A DNA stretch of 64,000 nucleotides from an uncultured Eubacteriales bacterium (GTDB lineage Bacteria; Bacillota; Clostridia; Oscillospirales; Oscillospiraceae), in the NCBI GenBank assembly GCA_900544975.1, contig UQXI01000007.1, forward strand, positions 1-64,000, in the 5' to 3' direction. This document shows, piece after piece, positions 50,461 to 58,506 of this stretch. Positions within the stretch are counted from its first letter, which is position 1. Each line of letters starts with the position of its first letter. The notes under the pieces were generated by a model. It did not search any database. It was not told the origin of the DNA and saw only the letters and a list, made by a program, of their open reading frames with translations. A program made the translations under genes and the position numbers.

Positions 50461-51110
50461 TCGATGATCCCTATCAGGTTCTGGGTCTGGAGCGGGGCGC
50501 ATCTGACGAAGAGGTCAAAAAAGCCTACCGCCGCCTGGCAAAAAAGTACCACCCCGATGCCAACCCCGGCGACGCAGAAGCTGCCCGGAAGATGCAGGAA
50601 ATCAACGCCGCCTATGAGCAAATTAAGAATCCCCCTCAGACCGGTCCATCCGGCTATGGCGGCGGCTCTTACACCGGCGGCGCTGGCTACGGCCAGGACC
50701 CCTTTGAAGATATCTTTGGCCAGTGGCGGCAGCAGCAGCGCCAGCAGGAACCCCAGTTCCACACCACCGAGGCCCAGGCTGCCTACCGCTACATTCAATA
50801 TGGCCGCTTCCAGGAGGCCCTCAACGCCCTGGCCGGGACCCAAACCCGGGACGGCCAGTGGTACTACCTCAGCGCCCTGGCCAACGACGGCGCCGGCAAC
50901 CGGGTCACCGCTCTGGAGCACATCCGCCGCGCCGTCTCCATGGAACCAGACAACACCCTGTATCAGCAGGTCCTCACCACCCTGGAGCAGGGGGGGAGCA
51001 CCTATCGCCGCCAGGCCAGCGCCTACCGCGGCTTCGGCGGCCTGGGGGACCTGTGCATGCCCCTGTGCCTGTGCTGGGGCGCCCAGTGGTGCTTCTGCCC
51101 CAGGTGCTGA
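50457..51110 (+). CDS. J-domain protein with Cys-rich tail
   Basis: The 217-residue protein starts with a J domain (MIDDPYQVLGLERGASDEEV, then AYRRLAKKYHPDANP with the HPD triad) that should stimulate a DnaK-type Hsp70. A Gly/Tyr-rich linker follows (about 60-90), then a short TPR-like helical part (AQAAYRYIQYGRFQEALNAL), and a hydrophobic Cys-rich end LCMPLCLCWGAQWCFCPRC. It lacks the zinc-finger and substrate domains of DnaJ itself. It is coupled to the DUF5685 gene, so the DUF5685 protein may be its client or partner. Confidence 0.88.
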   Translation: MIDDPYQVLGLERGASDEEVKKAYRRLAKKYHPDANPGDAEAARKMQEINAAYEQIKNPPQTGPSGYGGGSYTGGAGYGQDPFEDIFGQWRQQQRQQEPQFHTTEAQAAYRYIQYGRFQEALNALAGTQTRDGQWYYLSALANDGAGNRVTALEHIRRAVSMEPDNTLYQQVLTTLEQGGSTYRRQASAYRGFGGLGDLCMPLCLCWGAQWCFCPRC

Positions 51111-51145
51111 GGGTAAAATTTGTTTTGAACTACCATCCAAAGATT

Positions 51146-51190
51146 TCTGGCAGGAAATCGGAGACAGCTCTGATTTCCTGCCAGATTTTT
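51146..51190 (+). terminator. Terminator after the J-domain gene
   Basis: Arms CTGGCAGGAAATC / GATTTCCTGCCAG followed by ATTTTT, about 36 bases after the stop. Confidence 0.9.
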
Positions 51191-51318
51191 CCCTATGATG
51201 TGCGAATCCAGGCAACGTCACCCCCAGGCAGAGCATCCGGCCGCCGTGGGCAAACTTCATCCCTGCTCGCATGGCTTCCCTGCGCCAAAAAGTTTTGCGG
51301 TTTATAACCGGAAAACTA

Positions 51319-51347
51319 TTGATTTCGACGTCAAGTTGCGATATGAT
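51319..51347 (+). promoter_or_regulatory. Promoter of the AAA_14/DUF4143 gene
   Basis: TTGATT, 17-base spacer, TATGAT, 22 bases before the ATG at 51370. Confidence 0.6.
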
Positions 51348-51369
51348 TGAGAAAACGGAGGTGGGCAAC

Positions 51370-52581
51370 ATGATTGACAGGCCAAAATACGTGGATCAAA
51401 TCATGCGCTATGTGGACACGCCCTTTGTCAAAATTCTCACCGGCGTTCGCCGGTGTGGCAAGTCTACCATTCTAAATCTGGTCATGGAGCGTCTGCGGGA
51501 CAGGGGAGACATTTCTGCTGAGCAAATCGTCAGCTATCGCTTCGACTCCATGGAATATGAAGATCTGACAGCGAAGCAGATGTATGCAGAATTGAAAGGG
51601 CGGCTCTCCAAAAGGGGGAAGACCTATTTTTTCCTGGATGAGGTTCAGGAAATCATAGGTTGGGAAAAGGTGGTCAATTCGCTGGCATCAGACTACGATG
51701 TCGATCTGTACGTAACCGGGTCCAACTCTCGCATGATGTCCTCCGAGATTGCCACCTACCTGACTGGACGCTATGTTGCATTCCGTATTTTTACACTCTC
51801 CTTCGCAGAGTATCTAACCTTCAAGGAGCAGTACGCCCCTCTGGAAGACCACCGCATAGAGCTGGCAAATTATATTCGTCTGGGTGGTTTTCCTGCAACG
51901 CATCTGCGCGCATATGGCGAAAGCGAGGTCTATACAATCATCCGCGATATCTATAACTCTACAATCTTTTCCGATATTGTAAAGCGGAATCAAATTCGGA
52001 AAATTGACCAGCTGGAGCGAGTCGTCAAATATGCTTTTCAGAATGTGGGTAACACCTTTTCCGCGAAGTCTATTTCCGACTATTTGAAAGCGGAACACCG
52101 GTCTCTGGACCATGAAACCGTGTACAGCTACCTGGAAAAGCTGGAAGCAGCCTATTTATTGCACCGCTGCCCCCGGTATGATCTGAAAGGGAAAGAAATC
52201 CTGAAAACTCAGGAAAAGTTCTACCTCGCAGACACCGCATTGCGATACAGCGTATTGGGCTACCATCCCGATACCGTAGCTGCAGCTTTGGAGAATGTGG
52301 TGTTTCTGGAACTTTGCCGCCGTGGATATACGGTTTACATTGGCAAACACGGAGATGGCGAGATCGACTTTGTGGCGACCCGACAGAACCATAAGCTCTA
52401 TGTTCAGGTCACCCAGCGCATCGAAAGCGAAAAAACAGAGCGGCGGGAGTACGAACGTCTGCTGGATATTCGGGACAATTACCCCAAATATGTCCTCCGA
52501 ACCGACGAATTCGCCGGGGGCAATTACGAAGGCATCCAGACCATGCATGTTGCCGACTTCCTGTTGAGCACGGAATATTAA
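51370..52581 (+). CDS. AAA_14/DUF4143 family ATPase
   Basis: The 403-residue protein has Walker A GVRRCGKST (25-33), Walker B YFFLDEVQEI near residue 90, sensor-like YVTGSNSRMMSSEIATYLTG, and the C-terminal DUF4143 part about 190-350 ending in the nuclease-like fold segment GDGEIDFVATRQNHKLYVQV (Asp, then Lys in strand). This family is common and often horizontally moved in gut anaerobes; the exact role is unknown, and the C-terminal EIDFV...YVQV resembles a PD-(D/E)XK core. GGAGG lies 8 bases before ATG. The gene is AT-richer than its neighbours, has its own promoter and lies convergent to ispF. Confidence 0.88.
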   Translation: MIDRPKYVDQIMRYVDTPFVKILTGVRRCGKSTILNLVMERLRDRGDISAEQIVSYRFDSMEYEDLTAKQMYAELKGRLSKRGKTYFFLDEVQEIIGWEKVVNSLASDYDVDLYVTGSNSRMMSSEIATYLTGRYVAFRIFTLSFAEYLTFKEQYAPLEDHRIELANYIRLGGFPATHLRAYGESEVYTIIRDIYNSTIFSDIVKRNQIRKIDQLERVVKYAFQNVGNTFSAKSISDYLKAEHRSLDHETVYSYLEKLEAAYLLHRCPRYDLKGKEILKTQEKFYLADTALRYSVLGYHPDTVAAALENVVFLELCRRGYTVYIGKHGDGEIDFVATRQNHKLYVQVTQRIESEKTERREYERLLDIRDNYPKYVLRTDEFAGGNYEGIQTMHVADFLLSTEY

Positions 52582-52621
52582 GAATGTCACCTGCCGGGGC
52601 CTTCGTAGGCATGTCCCGCCT

Positions 52622-53095
52622 TTACAGCCGCTCCAGCAGACACACTGCGTGGCAAGCCATGCCCTCTTCTGCGCCGGTGAAGCCCAGGTGTTCCTCGGTG
52701 GTGGCTTTCACATTGATCTGCTCCTCTTCCACACCCAGAACCTGGGCGATGTTTTCCTCCATCTGGGAGATGTAGTCCCGCAGCTTTGGTTTTTGGGCGA
52801 TCATGGTCACGTCCACATTTTCCACCTCGTAACCGGCCCAATACAGCTTCTCCCGCACCAGCGCCAGGAGTTTCAGGGAGGAAATCCCCTCATACCGGGG
52901 ATCCGTATCGGGAAAATGCTGGCCGATGTCCCCCAGTCCGGCGGCGCCCAGGAGGGCGTCCATCACCGCATGAAGGAGCACATCTGCATCGGAATGGCCT
53001 TCCAGGCCCAGCTCAAAGGGAATCTCCACCCCACCCAGAATCAGCTTCCGGCCCGCTGTCAGCCGGTGTACATCGTATCCATGTCCAATTCTCAT
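52622..53095 (-). CDS. ispF: 2-C-methyl-D-erythritol 2,4-cyclodiphosphate synthase
   Basis: IspF makes the cyclodiphosphate of the MEP isoprenoid pathway. The 157-residue protein begins MRIGHGYDVHRL with zinc ligands Asp8 and His10, has GLEGHSDADVLLHAVMDALLG with the third zinc His, DIGQHFPDTDP, and KATTEEHLGFTGAEEGMACHAVC. Start at 53095 is supported by GGAGG 7 bases upstream and overlaps the ispD stop (ATGA). Third gene of murD-ispD-ispF. Confidence 0.96.
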   Translation of the reverse strand: MRIGHGYDVHRLTAGRKLILGGVEIPFELGLEGHSDADVLLHAVMDALLGAAGLGDIGQHFPDTDPRYEGISSLKLLALVREKLYWAGYEVENVDVTMIAQKPKLRDYISQMEENIAQVLGVEEEQINVKATTEEHLGFTGAEEGMACHAVCLLERL

Positions 53096-53820
53096 TCCCA
53101 ATCCTCCTGCACCATGGCCCGGGCCAGGAGGAGATCCTGCCGGGTGGTCACCTTCAAATTCCGTTCTTCCCCCTCTACCAGCCGGATGCGCATACCCAGC
53201 CGCTCCACTGCGGAGCAGTCGTCCGTCACTGCGGCGCCGTCTTTCTCCGCCTGGGACAGCGCCCCCCGCAGAAGGTCAAAATCAAACACCTGGGGCGTCT
53301 GGACCGCAAAGAGGCTGGACCGGTCCGGCGTCCGGACCACCACGCCGCCTTTTGCAACCTTGACGGTGTCTTTGACCCCAATGGCCGGCGCTGCCGCGCC
53401 GTAGGTATGGGCTGCCCGCACCACCCGGTCGATGAGCTGGGGCGTCGCAAAGGGCCTGGCCCCATCCTGCACCGCCACCAGGGACACCCCTTCCAGGGCC
53501 GCCAGGCCCAGCTGCACCGAGGCCTGCCGGGTATCTCCCCCGGCAATCACCGCCCGGACCTTGCCAAATCCCGCCGCCTGGCAGGCCGCGGAGACCGCCT
53601 CAATCAAATCCGGGCGGGTGACGATGACCACTTCCCGGATCACTGCCGTGGCCTCAAAGGCCCGAACCGTCCGGACCAGGAGGGGCTCTCCCCCCAGATC
53701 CGCCATGATTTTATCCACCCCGGCCATCCGCCGGGCCGCGCCCGCCGCCACAATCACCGCGCCGCAGGATTGGCAGGGAATGGCCCGCCGGATCAGCCGG
53801 GTCCATTTTTTCACATGCAT
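53092..53820 (-). CDS. ispD: 2-C-methyl-D-erythritol 4-phosphate cytidylyltransferase
   Basis: IspD activates MEP with CTP. The 242-residue protein has the nucleotide-binding start GAVIVAAGAARRMAGVDKIM, VIAGGDTRQASVQLGL, VAVQDGARPF, and VTDDCSAVERLG. The usual conserved Gln after the Lys of the first motif is not present (DKIM). About 20 residues precede the domain (MHVKKWTRLIRRAIPCQSC), an unusual basic extension. ATG at 53820 with GGAG 6 bases upstream overlaps the murD stop (TGATG). Coupled to ispF downstream. Confidence 0.93.
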   Translation of the reverse strand: MHVKKWTRLIRRAIPCQSCGAVIVAAGAARRMAGVDKIMADLGGEPLLVRTVRAFEATAVIREVVIVTRPDLIEAVSAACQAAGFGKVRAVIAGGDTRQASVQLGLAALEGVSLVAVQDGARPFATPQLIDRVVRAAHTYGAAAPAIGVKDTVKVAKGGVVVRTPDRSSLFAVQTPQVFDFDLLRGALSQAEKDGAAVTDDCSAVERLGMRIRLVEGEERNLKVTTRQDLLLARAMVQEDWE

Positions 53821-55208
53821 CACAGGCTCCTCACCAAGTCTTTAAAGTGCTGGCCCCGGACCATAAAGTTCCGGAACTTGTCAAAGGCTGCGCTGGCTGG
53901 AGACAGGAGCACCACATCTCCCGGCTCCGCTCCCCCGGCCGCCTGCCGGACTGCCTGGTCAAAATCTTCAATAAAAAGAATCTCCGGCTGGTATTCCCGG
54001 TACTCTGGGGCCGCCAGCACCGCCTGGCGGATCTTTTCTCCGGTGGCGCCTGTCACAATGAGCCGCTTTACATGGCGGCAAATTTCCGGCCCCAGGGCGT
54101 CGTAGGGGATGTGCTTGTCATAGCCCCCGGCAATGAGGATGACCTTCTGAGGGAAGCTCCTGAGCCCCGCAATGGTGCGGCTGGGGCTGGAGGCGATGGA
54201 GTCGTTATAAAACCGAACGCCGTCTTTCTCCCGGACCAACTCAATCCGGTGCTCCACTCCGCCAAAGGTCTGGGCCACCTGCCGGGCGGTCTCGTCCGAA
54301 ACCAGGCCCTCCACCGCTGCCAGGGCGGTCATATAGTTTTCCACGTTGTGCATGCCAGGCAGCAAAATATCCGTCTGCGCCATGATCGCCTGGGGCCCAG
54401 ACGGAGCGGCCCGGTATAGGACGCCGTCCTCCAGATAGACGCCCCGATCCGGGCGGCCCTGCCGGGAAAACCAGCGAACCTGCCCCGGGGCCTCGGCGGC
54501 AAAGCTCCGGGTGATGGCATTGTCCCCATTCAGGACCAGGACGTCCCCGGCTCCCTGGTAAGAGAACACATGCTTCTTGGCCTCCACATACTCCGCCATG
54601 TCCCTGTGCACATCCAAATGATTGGGGGCCAGGTTGGTTACCACGGCAATGTGGGCGCTGCGGTCCATATCCATCAGCTGGAAGGAGCTGAGCTCCACCA
54701 CGGCCCAGTCCGAAGGAGCCATGCGCTCTGCTTCCGGGAGCAGAGGCTTTCCGATGTTGCCGCCCACCCAGACGGTCTTCCCGGCTGCCTGGAGCATCTC
54801 TGCAATGAGGGTGGTGGTGGTGGTCTTTCCGTCTGAGCCGGTGACAGCAATCACAGGGCAGGGGCAGACCTGGAAGAACACCTCCATCTCTGAGGTCACC
54901 ACCGCTCCCTGGCTCCGCAGCGCCTCCAGGGCCGGGTTCGCCGGGTGCATCCCCGGGGTGCGAAACACCACGTCCGCCTCCAGGCGGTCCAGATATCCCG
55001 GGCCAAGACGGAGTTCCAGCCCCTGTTCCTCCAGCTCCAGCACCTCCCGGTCCAGGTGTTCCCGGTCTGTCCGGTCGCAGCCGGTGACCCGGCATCCGGC
55101 CGCCAGCAACAGCCTGGCCAGGGGCCGGTTGCTGACTCCCAACCCCAAAATTAACAGCCGCTTCTGCCGCCATTCGGTCAAAAGCGTCTCTAATTTCCCA
55201 TTCGCCAT
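53820..55208 (-). CDS. murD: UDP-N-acetylmuramoyl-L-alanine--D-glutamate ligase
   Basis: MurD adds D-Glu to the peptidoglycan precursor. The 462-residue protein has an N-terminal Rossmann-like domain (LLILGLGVSNRPLARLLLAAG), the ATP loop AVTGSDGKTTTTTLIAEML, NLAPNHLDVHRD, GVEHRIELVREKDGVRFYND and the Mur C-terminal IASSPSRTIAGL. GAGG lies 6 bases before ATG at 55208. First gene of a murD-ispD-ispF operon with overlapping junctions, an unusual pairing of wall and isoprenoid (undecaprenyl) precursor genes. Confidence 0.96.
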   Translation of the reverse strand: MANGKLETLLTEWRQKRLLILGLGVSNRPLARLLLAAGCRVTGCDRTDREHLDREVLELEEQGLELRLGPGYLDRLEADVVFRTPGMHPANPALEALRSQGAVVTSEMEVFFQVCPCPVIAVTGSDGKTTTTTLIAEMLQAAGKTVWVGGNIGKPLLPEAERMAPSDWAVVELSSFQLMDMDRSAHIAVVTNLAPNHLDVHRDMAEYVEAKKHVFSYQGAGDVLVLNGDNAITRSFAAEAPGQVRWFSRQGRPDRGVYLEDGVLYRAAPSGPQAIMAQTDILLPGMHNVENYMTALAAVEGLVSDETARQVAQTFGGVEHRIELVREKDGVRFYNDSIASSPSRTIAGLRSFPQKVILIAGGYDKHIPYDALGPEICRHVKRLIVTGATGEKIRQAVLAAPEYREYQPEILFIEDFDQAVRQAAGGAEPGDVVLLSPASAAFDKFRNFMVRGQHFKDLVRSL

Positions 55209-55251
55209 ACCAATCCTCAATTCCGCGCAAGACGCGCCATTCTTCTACCCT

Positions 55252-55280
55252 AGTATAGCCATTTTGCCGGGAGTTTGCAA
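55252..55280 (-). promoter_or_regulatory. Promoter of murD-ispD-ispF
   Basis: Minus strand TTGCAA, 17-base spacer, TATACT, about 44 bases before the murD start. Confidence 0.7.
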
Positions 55281-55329
55281 GCCGCTTTTGAACGGGAACC
55301 CCGGATTGCCGGCTGGGGGAGAAAAAGTT

Positions 55330-55358
55330 TTGACAATTCCACTGAAATCAGCTACAAT
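55330..55358 (+). promoter_or_regulatory. rnpB promoter
   Basis: TTGACA, 17-base spacer, TACAAT, placed 7 bases before the expected 5' end of RNase P RNA. Confidence 0.8.
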
Positions 55359-55364
55359 AGGACC

Positions 55365-55709
55365 GCGACCGGGTCGGACAGCCGCGGGGGGAGGCCGAAA
55401 GGCCCCCCGTGAGGAAAGTCCGGGCTCCACAGGGCAAGGATAACGGGTAACGCCCGCCGGGGGTGACCCTAGGACAAGTGCAACAGAGAGATACCGCCTC
55501 CCTCCCGGGAGGTAAGGGTGAAAAGGTGCGGTAAGAGCGCACCCGCCCCATGGGAACATCGGGGTGCTGTAAACTCTATCCGGAGCAACACCGTGTGTGG
55601 GACAACAGGCTGGCCCGGCCGTCCCCAAGAGGTGGCTGGAACCCAGGAGCAATCCTGGGTCTAGATAGATGGCTGTCAATGACAGAACCCGGCTTATAGA
55701 CCCGATCGC
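55365..55709 (+). ncRNA. rnpB: RNase P RNA, bacterial class A
   Basis: The catalytic RNA that trims tRNA 5' leaders. It shows the universal 5' core GAGGAAAGTCCGGGCTCC (near 55428), ACAG and GGTAAGGGTGAAAAGGTGCG-type P10-P12 region, and the 3' core ACAGAACCCGGCTTATA (near 55682-55698). The ends GCGACCGGGTC (55365-55375) and GACCCGATCGC (55699-55709) pair as P1 with one mismatch. About 345 nt, normal for the class. Frames across this region are not genes. Confidence 0.96.
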
Positions 55710-55714
55710 GCCAA

Positions 55715-55755
55715 AGAGCCTGCTGCAAAATTTCACTTTTGCAACAGGCTCTTCT
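55715..55755 (+). terminator. rnpB terminator
   Basis: Arms AGAGCCTGCTGCAAAA / TTTTGCAACAGGCTCT with one mismatch, then TCTT. It ends against the DUF1905 gene stop on the other strand and may serve both. Confidence 0.75.
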
Positions 55756-55757
55756 TG

Positions 55758-56042
55758 TCATTGGGATTCCCGCCGAGGGGGTCTCTCCCGCAGGGTCACA
55801 TGGATGGTGTCTCCCGGCTGTTTGCCAATTTTGTTTCGGATGTCCTTTCGGACCCCCAAAATATGACACGGCGTCTTCATCCGGACCACTTGGCCGTCAT
55901 AGGGTTCCCCATCCAACGTGGCATGGACCAGCACGCGACCCTTGCCAAATACTGCCCGGACATCCAGCGGAACCTCCACATAGGCCCCATGGGTCCCCGG
56001 AACCTGGATGATGGTTGCGTCAAATTCATACGTTTCCTGCAT
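55758..56042 (-). CDS. DUF1905 domain protein
   Basis: The 94-residue protein MQETYEFDATIIQVPGTHGA... continues with YVEVPLDVRAVFGKGRVLV, ATLDGEPYDGQVVRM, HILGVRKDIRNKIGKQPGD and TIHVTLRER, the compact beta-barrel pattern of DUF1905. Members are small cytoplasmic proteins of unknown function, sometimes fused to YdeI-type domains. A GGATG-type site lies near the start (GAAAGAGGATGC). It stands alone. Confidence 0.8.
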   Translation of the reverse strand: MQETYEFDATIIQVPGTHGAYVEVPLDVRAVFGKGRVLVHATLDGEPYDGQVVRMKTPCHILGVRKDIRNKIGKQPGDTIHVTLRERPPRRESQ

Positions 56043-56234
56043 CCTCTTTCTCCATCCTGTCAGGCGTTTTCTATGGGAAGGCGCCTGACAGTTCTATTGT
56101 AACAACCTGGGCTGCCTATGATACACTGTACAAAGAGAAACCGCTCACTCCCATAGAACGTACCATTTCTCTCATCTTGCCCCCTTGGGCCGGATGTTCC
56201 CTGTCTCCTTTTTAAGCTTGTTTGCCATTTGTCA

Positions 56235-56272
56235 AAAACGGATCTATTACAAATTTGCAACAGATCCGTTTT
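56235..56272 (-). terminator. lysS terminator
   Basis: On the minus strand, arms AAAACGGATCTGTTGCAAA / pairing with TTTGTAATAGATCCGTTTT, followed by T. It lies about 60 bases after the lysS stop; the T tract is part of the stem. Confidence 0.65.
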
Positions 56273-56333
56273 GCAAGATACACCGAAATAACCGGAAATT
56301 TCAGATCAATCCTGACCTGACAGCCCTTGCATA

Positions 56334-57836
56334 TCAGGGCTTGTCGATGGGTTTCATGGTGGGGAACAAAATGACCTCCCGGATGGTCTCCTGTCCGGTG
56401 AGGAGCATGACGCAGCGGTCAATGCCGATGCCCAGGCCCCCTGTGGGGGGGAGGCCGTATTCCAGGGCGGTGATGTAATCCGTATCCATCATGCCCGCTT
56501 CGTCGTCGCCGCGCTCCCGCATCTCCACCTGCTTCTGGAAGCGGGCCTTCTGGTCAATGGGATCGTTGAGCTCCGAGAAGGCATTGCCCATTTCGCTGCG
56601 GCAAATGAAGAGCTCAAACCGCTCCGTAAGCCTGGGGTCCTTGGGAGACCGCTTGGCCAGGGGGGAGACATCCACGGGATGCATGGTGATGAAGGTGGGC
56701 TGCACCAGCTTCCCCTCCACCTTCTGGTCAAAGCATTCATACAGGAAATTGCCCCAGGTGTGGTCCTTTTCCGGTCCCAACTCCACGCCCACCGAGGCAG
56801 CCAGCGCCTCCGCCTCTGCATCTGTGGAGACGGACATGAAGTCCACACCCAGATACTTCTGCACGGCCTCTGCCATGGTGAGTCTGGGCCAGCCCGGAGT
56901 CAGGTCCACATCCTCGCCCATCCAGCGCACCTGGTAGGTCCCCAAAATCTCCTGGGCCGCACCAGAAAGCAGGGCTTCAAAGAGATCCATCATATCGTGG
57001 AAATCGGCGTAGGCCTGATACAGCTCCACCGTAGTAAACTCCGGGTTGTGCTTGGGATCCATGCCCTCATTCCGGAAAATCCGCCCGATTTCATAAACCC
57101 GGTCCAGGCCCCCCACCACCAGCCGCTTCAGGTGCAGCTCCGTGGCAATGCGCATGTACATGGCAATGTCCAGGGTGTTGTGGTGGGTGACAAAGGGGCG
57201 GGCTGTGGCGCCGCCGGAGATGGTGTTGAGCACCGGGGTCTCCACCTCCATATAGCCCCGGCCATCCAGGAACCGGCGGACATAGGAGATGAATTTGGAG
57301 CGAATCTCAAAGGTGCGTCGCACCTCGGGATTGATAATCAGGTCCACATACCGCTGGCGATAGCGGGTCTCCAGGTCCGTGAGACCGTGGAACTTTTCCG
57401 GCAGGGGCAGCAGCGCCTTGCTGAGCAGGGTGGCTTCATGGACCCGGAGGGAAATCTCTCCCTTCTGGGTGCGGAAGACATCGCCCTGGACGCCCACAAT
57501 GTCGCCAATGTCCAGCTTCTTAAACCGCTCATAGGACTCGGGTGTGGTCATCTCGTCCATGCGGACATAGAGCTGGATCCGGCCGGCATAATCCTGCAAG
57601 TCGCAGAACATCACCTTGCCCATGCCCCGCTTGCTCATCATCCGGCCAGCCAGGGAAGCGTGCTTGCCCTCCATGGACTCAAAATGCTCCTTGATTTCTG
57701 CACTGCAGGAATCGAATTCATACTTGGTCTGCGTAAAGGGGTCCATCCCCTCCGCCTGGAGCTGCGCCAGCTTCTCCCGGCGGATCTGGACCTGATCGCT
57801 CAGAGACATCTCAGATGCGGGTACAAACTTTCCCAT
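56334..57836 (-). CDS. lysS: Lysyl-tRNA synthetase, class II
   Basis: The 500-residue enzyme has an N-terminal OB-fold (about 55-160, GRMMSKRGMGKVMFCDLQDY), class II motif 1 near RYVDLIINPEVRRTFEIRSK, motif 2 FRNEGMDPKHNPEFTTVELY and motif 3 GLGIGIDRCVMLLTG. It charges tRNA-Lys. GAGAGG lies before ATG. It follows greA by 31 bases on the same strand, a common clostridial arrangement. No T-box leader is seen. Confidence 0.97.
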   Translation of the reverse strand: MGKFVPASEMSLSDQVQIRREKLAQLQAEGMDPFTQTKYEFDSCSAEIKEHFESMEGKHASLAGRMMSKRGMGKVMFCDLQDYAGRIQLYVRMDEMTTPESYERFKKLDIGDIVGVQGDVFRTQKGEISLRVHEATLLSKALLPLPEKFHGLTDLETRYRQRYVDLIINPEVRRTFEIRSKFISYVRRFLDGRGYMEVETPVLNTISGGATARPFVTHHNTLDIAMYMRIATELHLKRLVVGGLDRVYEIGRIFRNEGMDPKHNPEFTTVELYQAYADFHDMMDLFEALLSGAAQEILGTYQVRWMGEDVDLTPGWPRLTMAEAVQKYLGVDFMSVSTDAEAEALAASVGVELGPEKDHTWGNFLYECFDQKVEGKLVQPTFITMHPVDVSPLAKRSPKDPRLTERFELFICRSEMGNAFSELNDPIDQKARFQKQVEMRERGDDEAGMMDTDYITALEYGLPPTGGLGIGIDRCVMLLTGQETIREVILFPTMKPIDKP

Positions 57837-57867
57837 AGTAACCTCTCAAATCTTGTTTTCTATTCTA

Positions 57868-58341
57868 TTATCTCGTCACATTCAGAATTTTGGCCTCAAA
57901 GCGGCCGGCAGGGGCCTCTACCGTCACCACTTCCCCGGGACCGTGGCCCACAAGCGCCCGCCCAAAGGGAGAGTCGTCGGACATTTTCCCCAGCATGGGG
58001 TTGGCCTCCTGAGAGCCAGTGATCCGGAAATCAAAAATCTCCCCGGAGGACAGGTCCTGAATCTGGACCGTGCAGCCCAGGCCAATGCGGCCGCTGGCTT
58101 CGTTGTCATCTTCGATGATCACGGCGTGGGCCAAAATGTCTTCGATTTCTGTAATCCGGCCAAAGAGCTTTGCCTGCTCATTTCTGGCCTCATCGTATTC
58201 GCTGTTTTCCGACAGGTCGCCCTGGGAGCGCGCTTCTTTGATATCCTCCACAACCTCCTGCATGCGGGTTGTCTTCAGGTAGTTCAGTTCCTCTTCCAGT
58301 TCTTTGACTCTTGCAGCGGTCAGCTTAAATTCCTTCGCCAT
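57868..58341 (-). CDS. greA: Transcription elongation factor GreA
   Basis: GreA rescues backtracked RNA polymerase by stimulating transcript cleavage. The 157-residue protein has the N-terminal coiled coil (KLTAARVKELEEELNYLKT, then DIKEARSQGDLSENSEYDEA with the acidic tip DLSENSEYD) and the C-terminal FKBP-like part ISDFRITGSQEA-like (IFDFRITGSQEAN), ending in PFGRALVGHGPGE. Start at 58341 gives the standard MAKEFKLTAARV N-terminus; AAAGGG lies a little far upstream. Cotranscribed with lysS. Confidence 0.96.
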   Translation of the reverse strand: MAKEFKLTAARVKELEEELNYLKTTRMQEVVEDIKEARSQGDLSENSEYDEARNEQAKLFGRITEIEDILAHAVIIEDDNEASGRIGLGCTVQIQDLSSGEIFDFRITGSQEANPMLGKMSDDSPFGRALVGHGPGEVVTVEAPAGRFEAKILNVTR

Positions 58342-58506
58342 AACAAATCGAGCCCTTTCTTGGGATTCGCATCCACAAATTTCAGTTTCGCCTGTGATTA
58401 TAGAAGATTTTCTCAGACCAGTCAAGGTCTATTTGAGAAATTGCCCCAGTTTACGCATAAACATACAACTTCCGGCAAGGTTTTTTCCGCCCCATGGGCA
58501 GGGCCC

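Noticed and set aside
51370..52581. Antiphage ATPase system
   Set aside because: AAA_14/DUF4143 proteins are widespread singletons of unknown role; no partner gene or defence neighbour is seen, so a defence label is not supported.
55245..55736. 163-residue minus-strand frame over the RNase P region
   Set aside because: It lies across rnpB, whose conserved cores are unmistakable; the frame has no ribosome binding site and no recognisable product.
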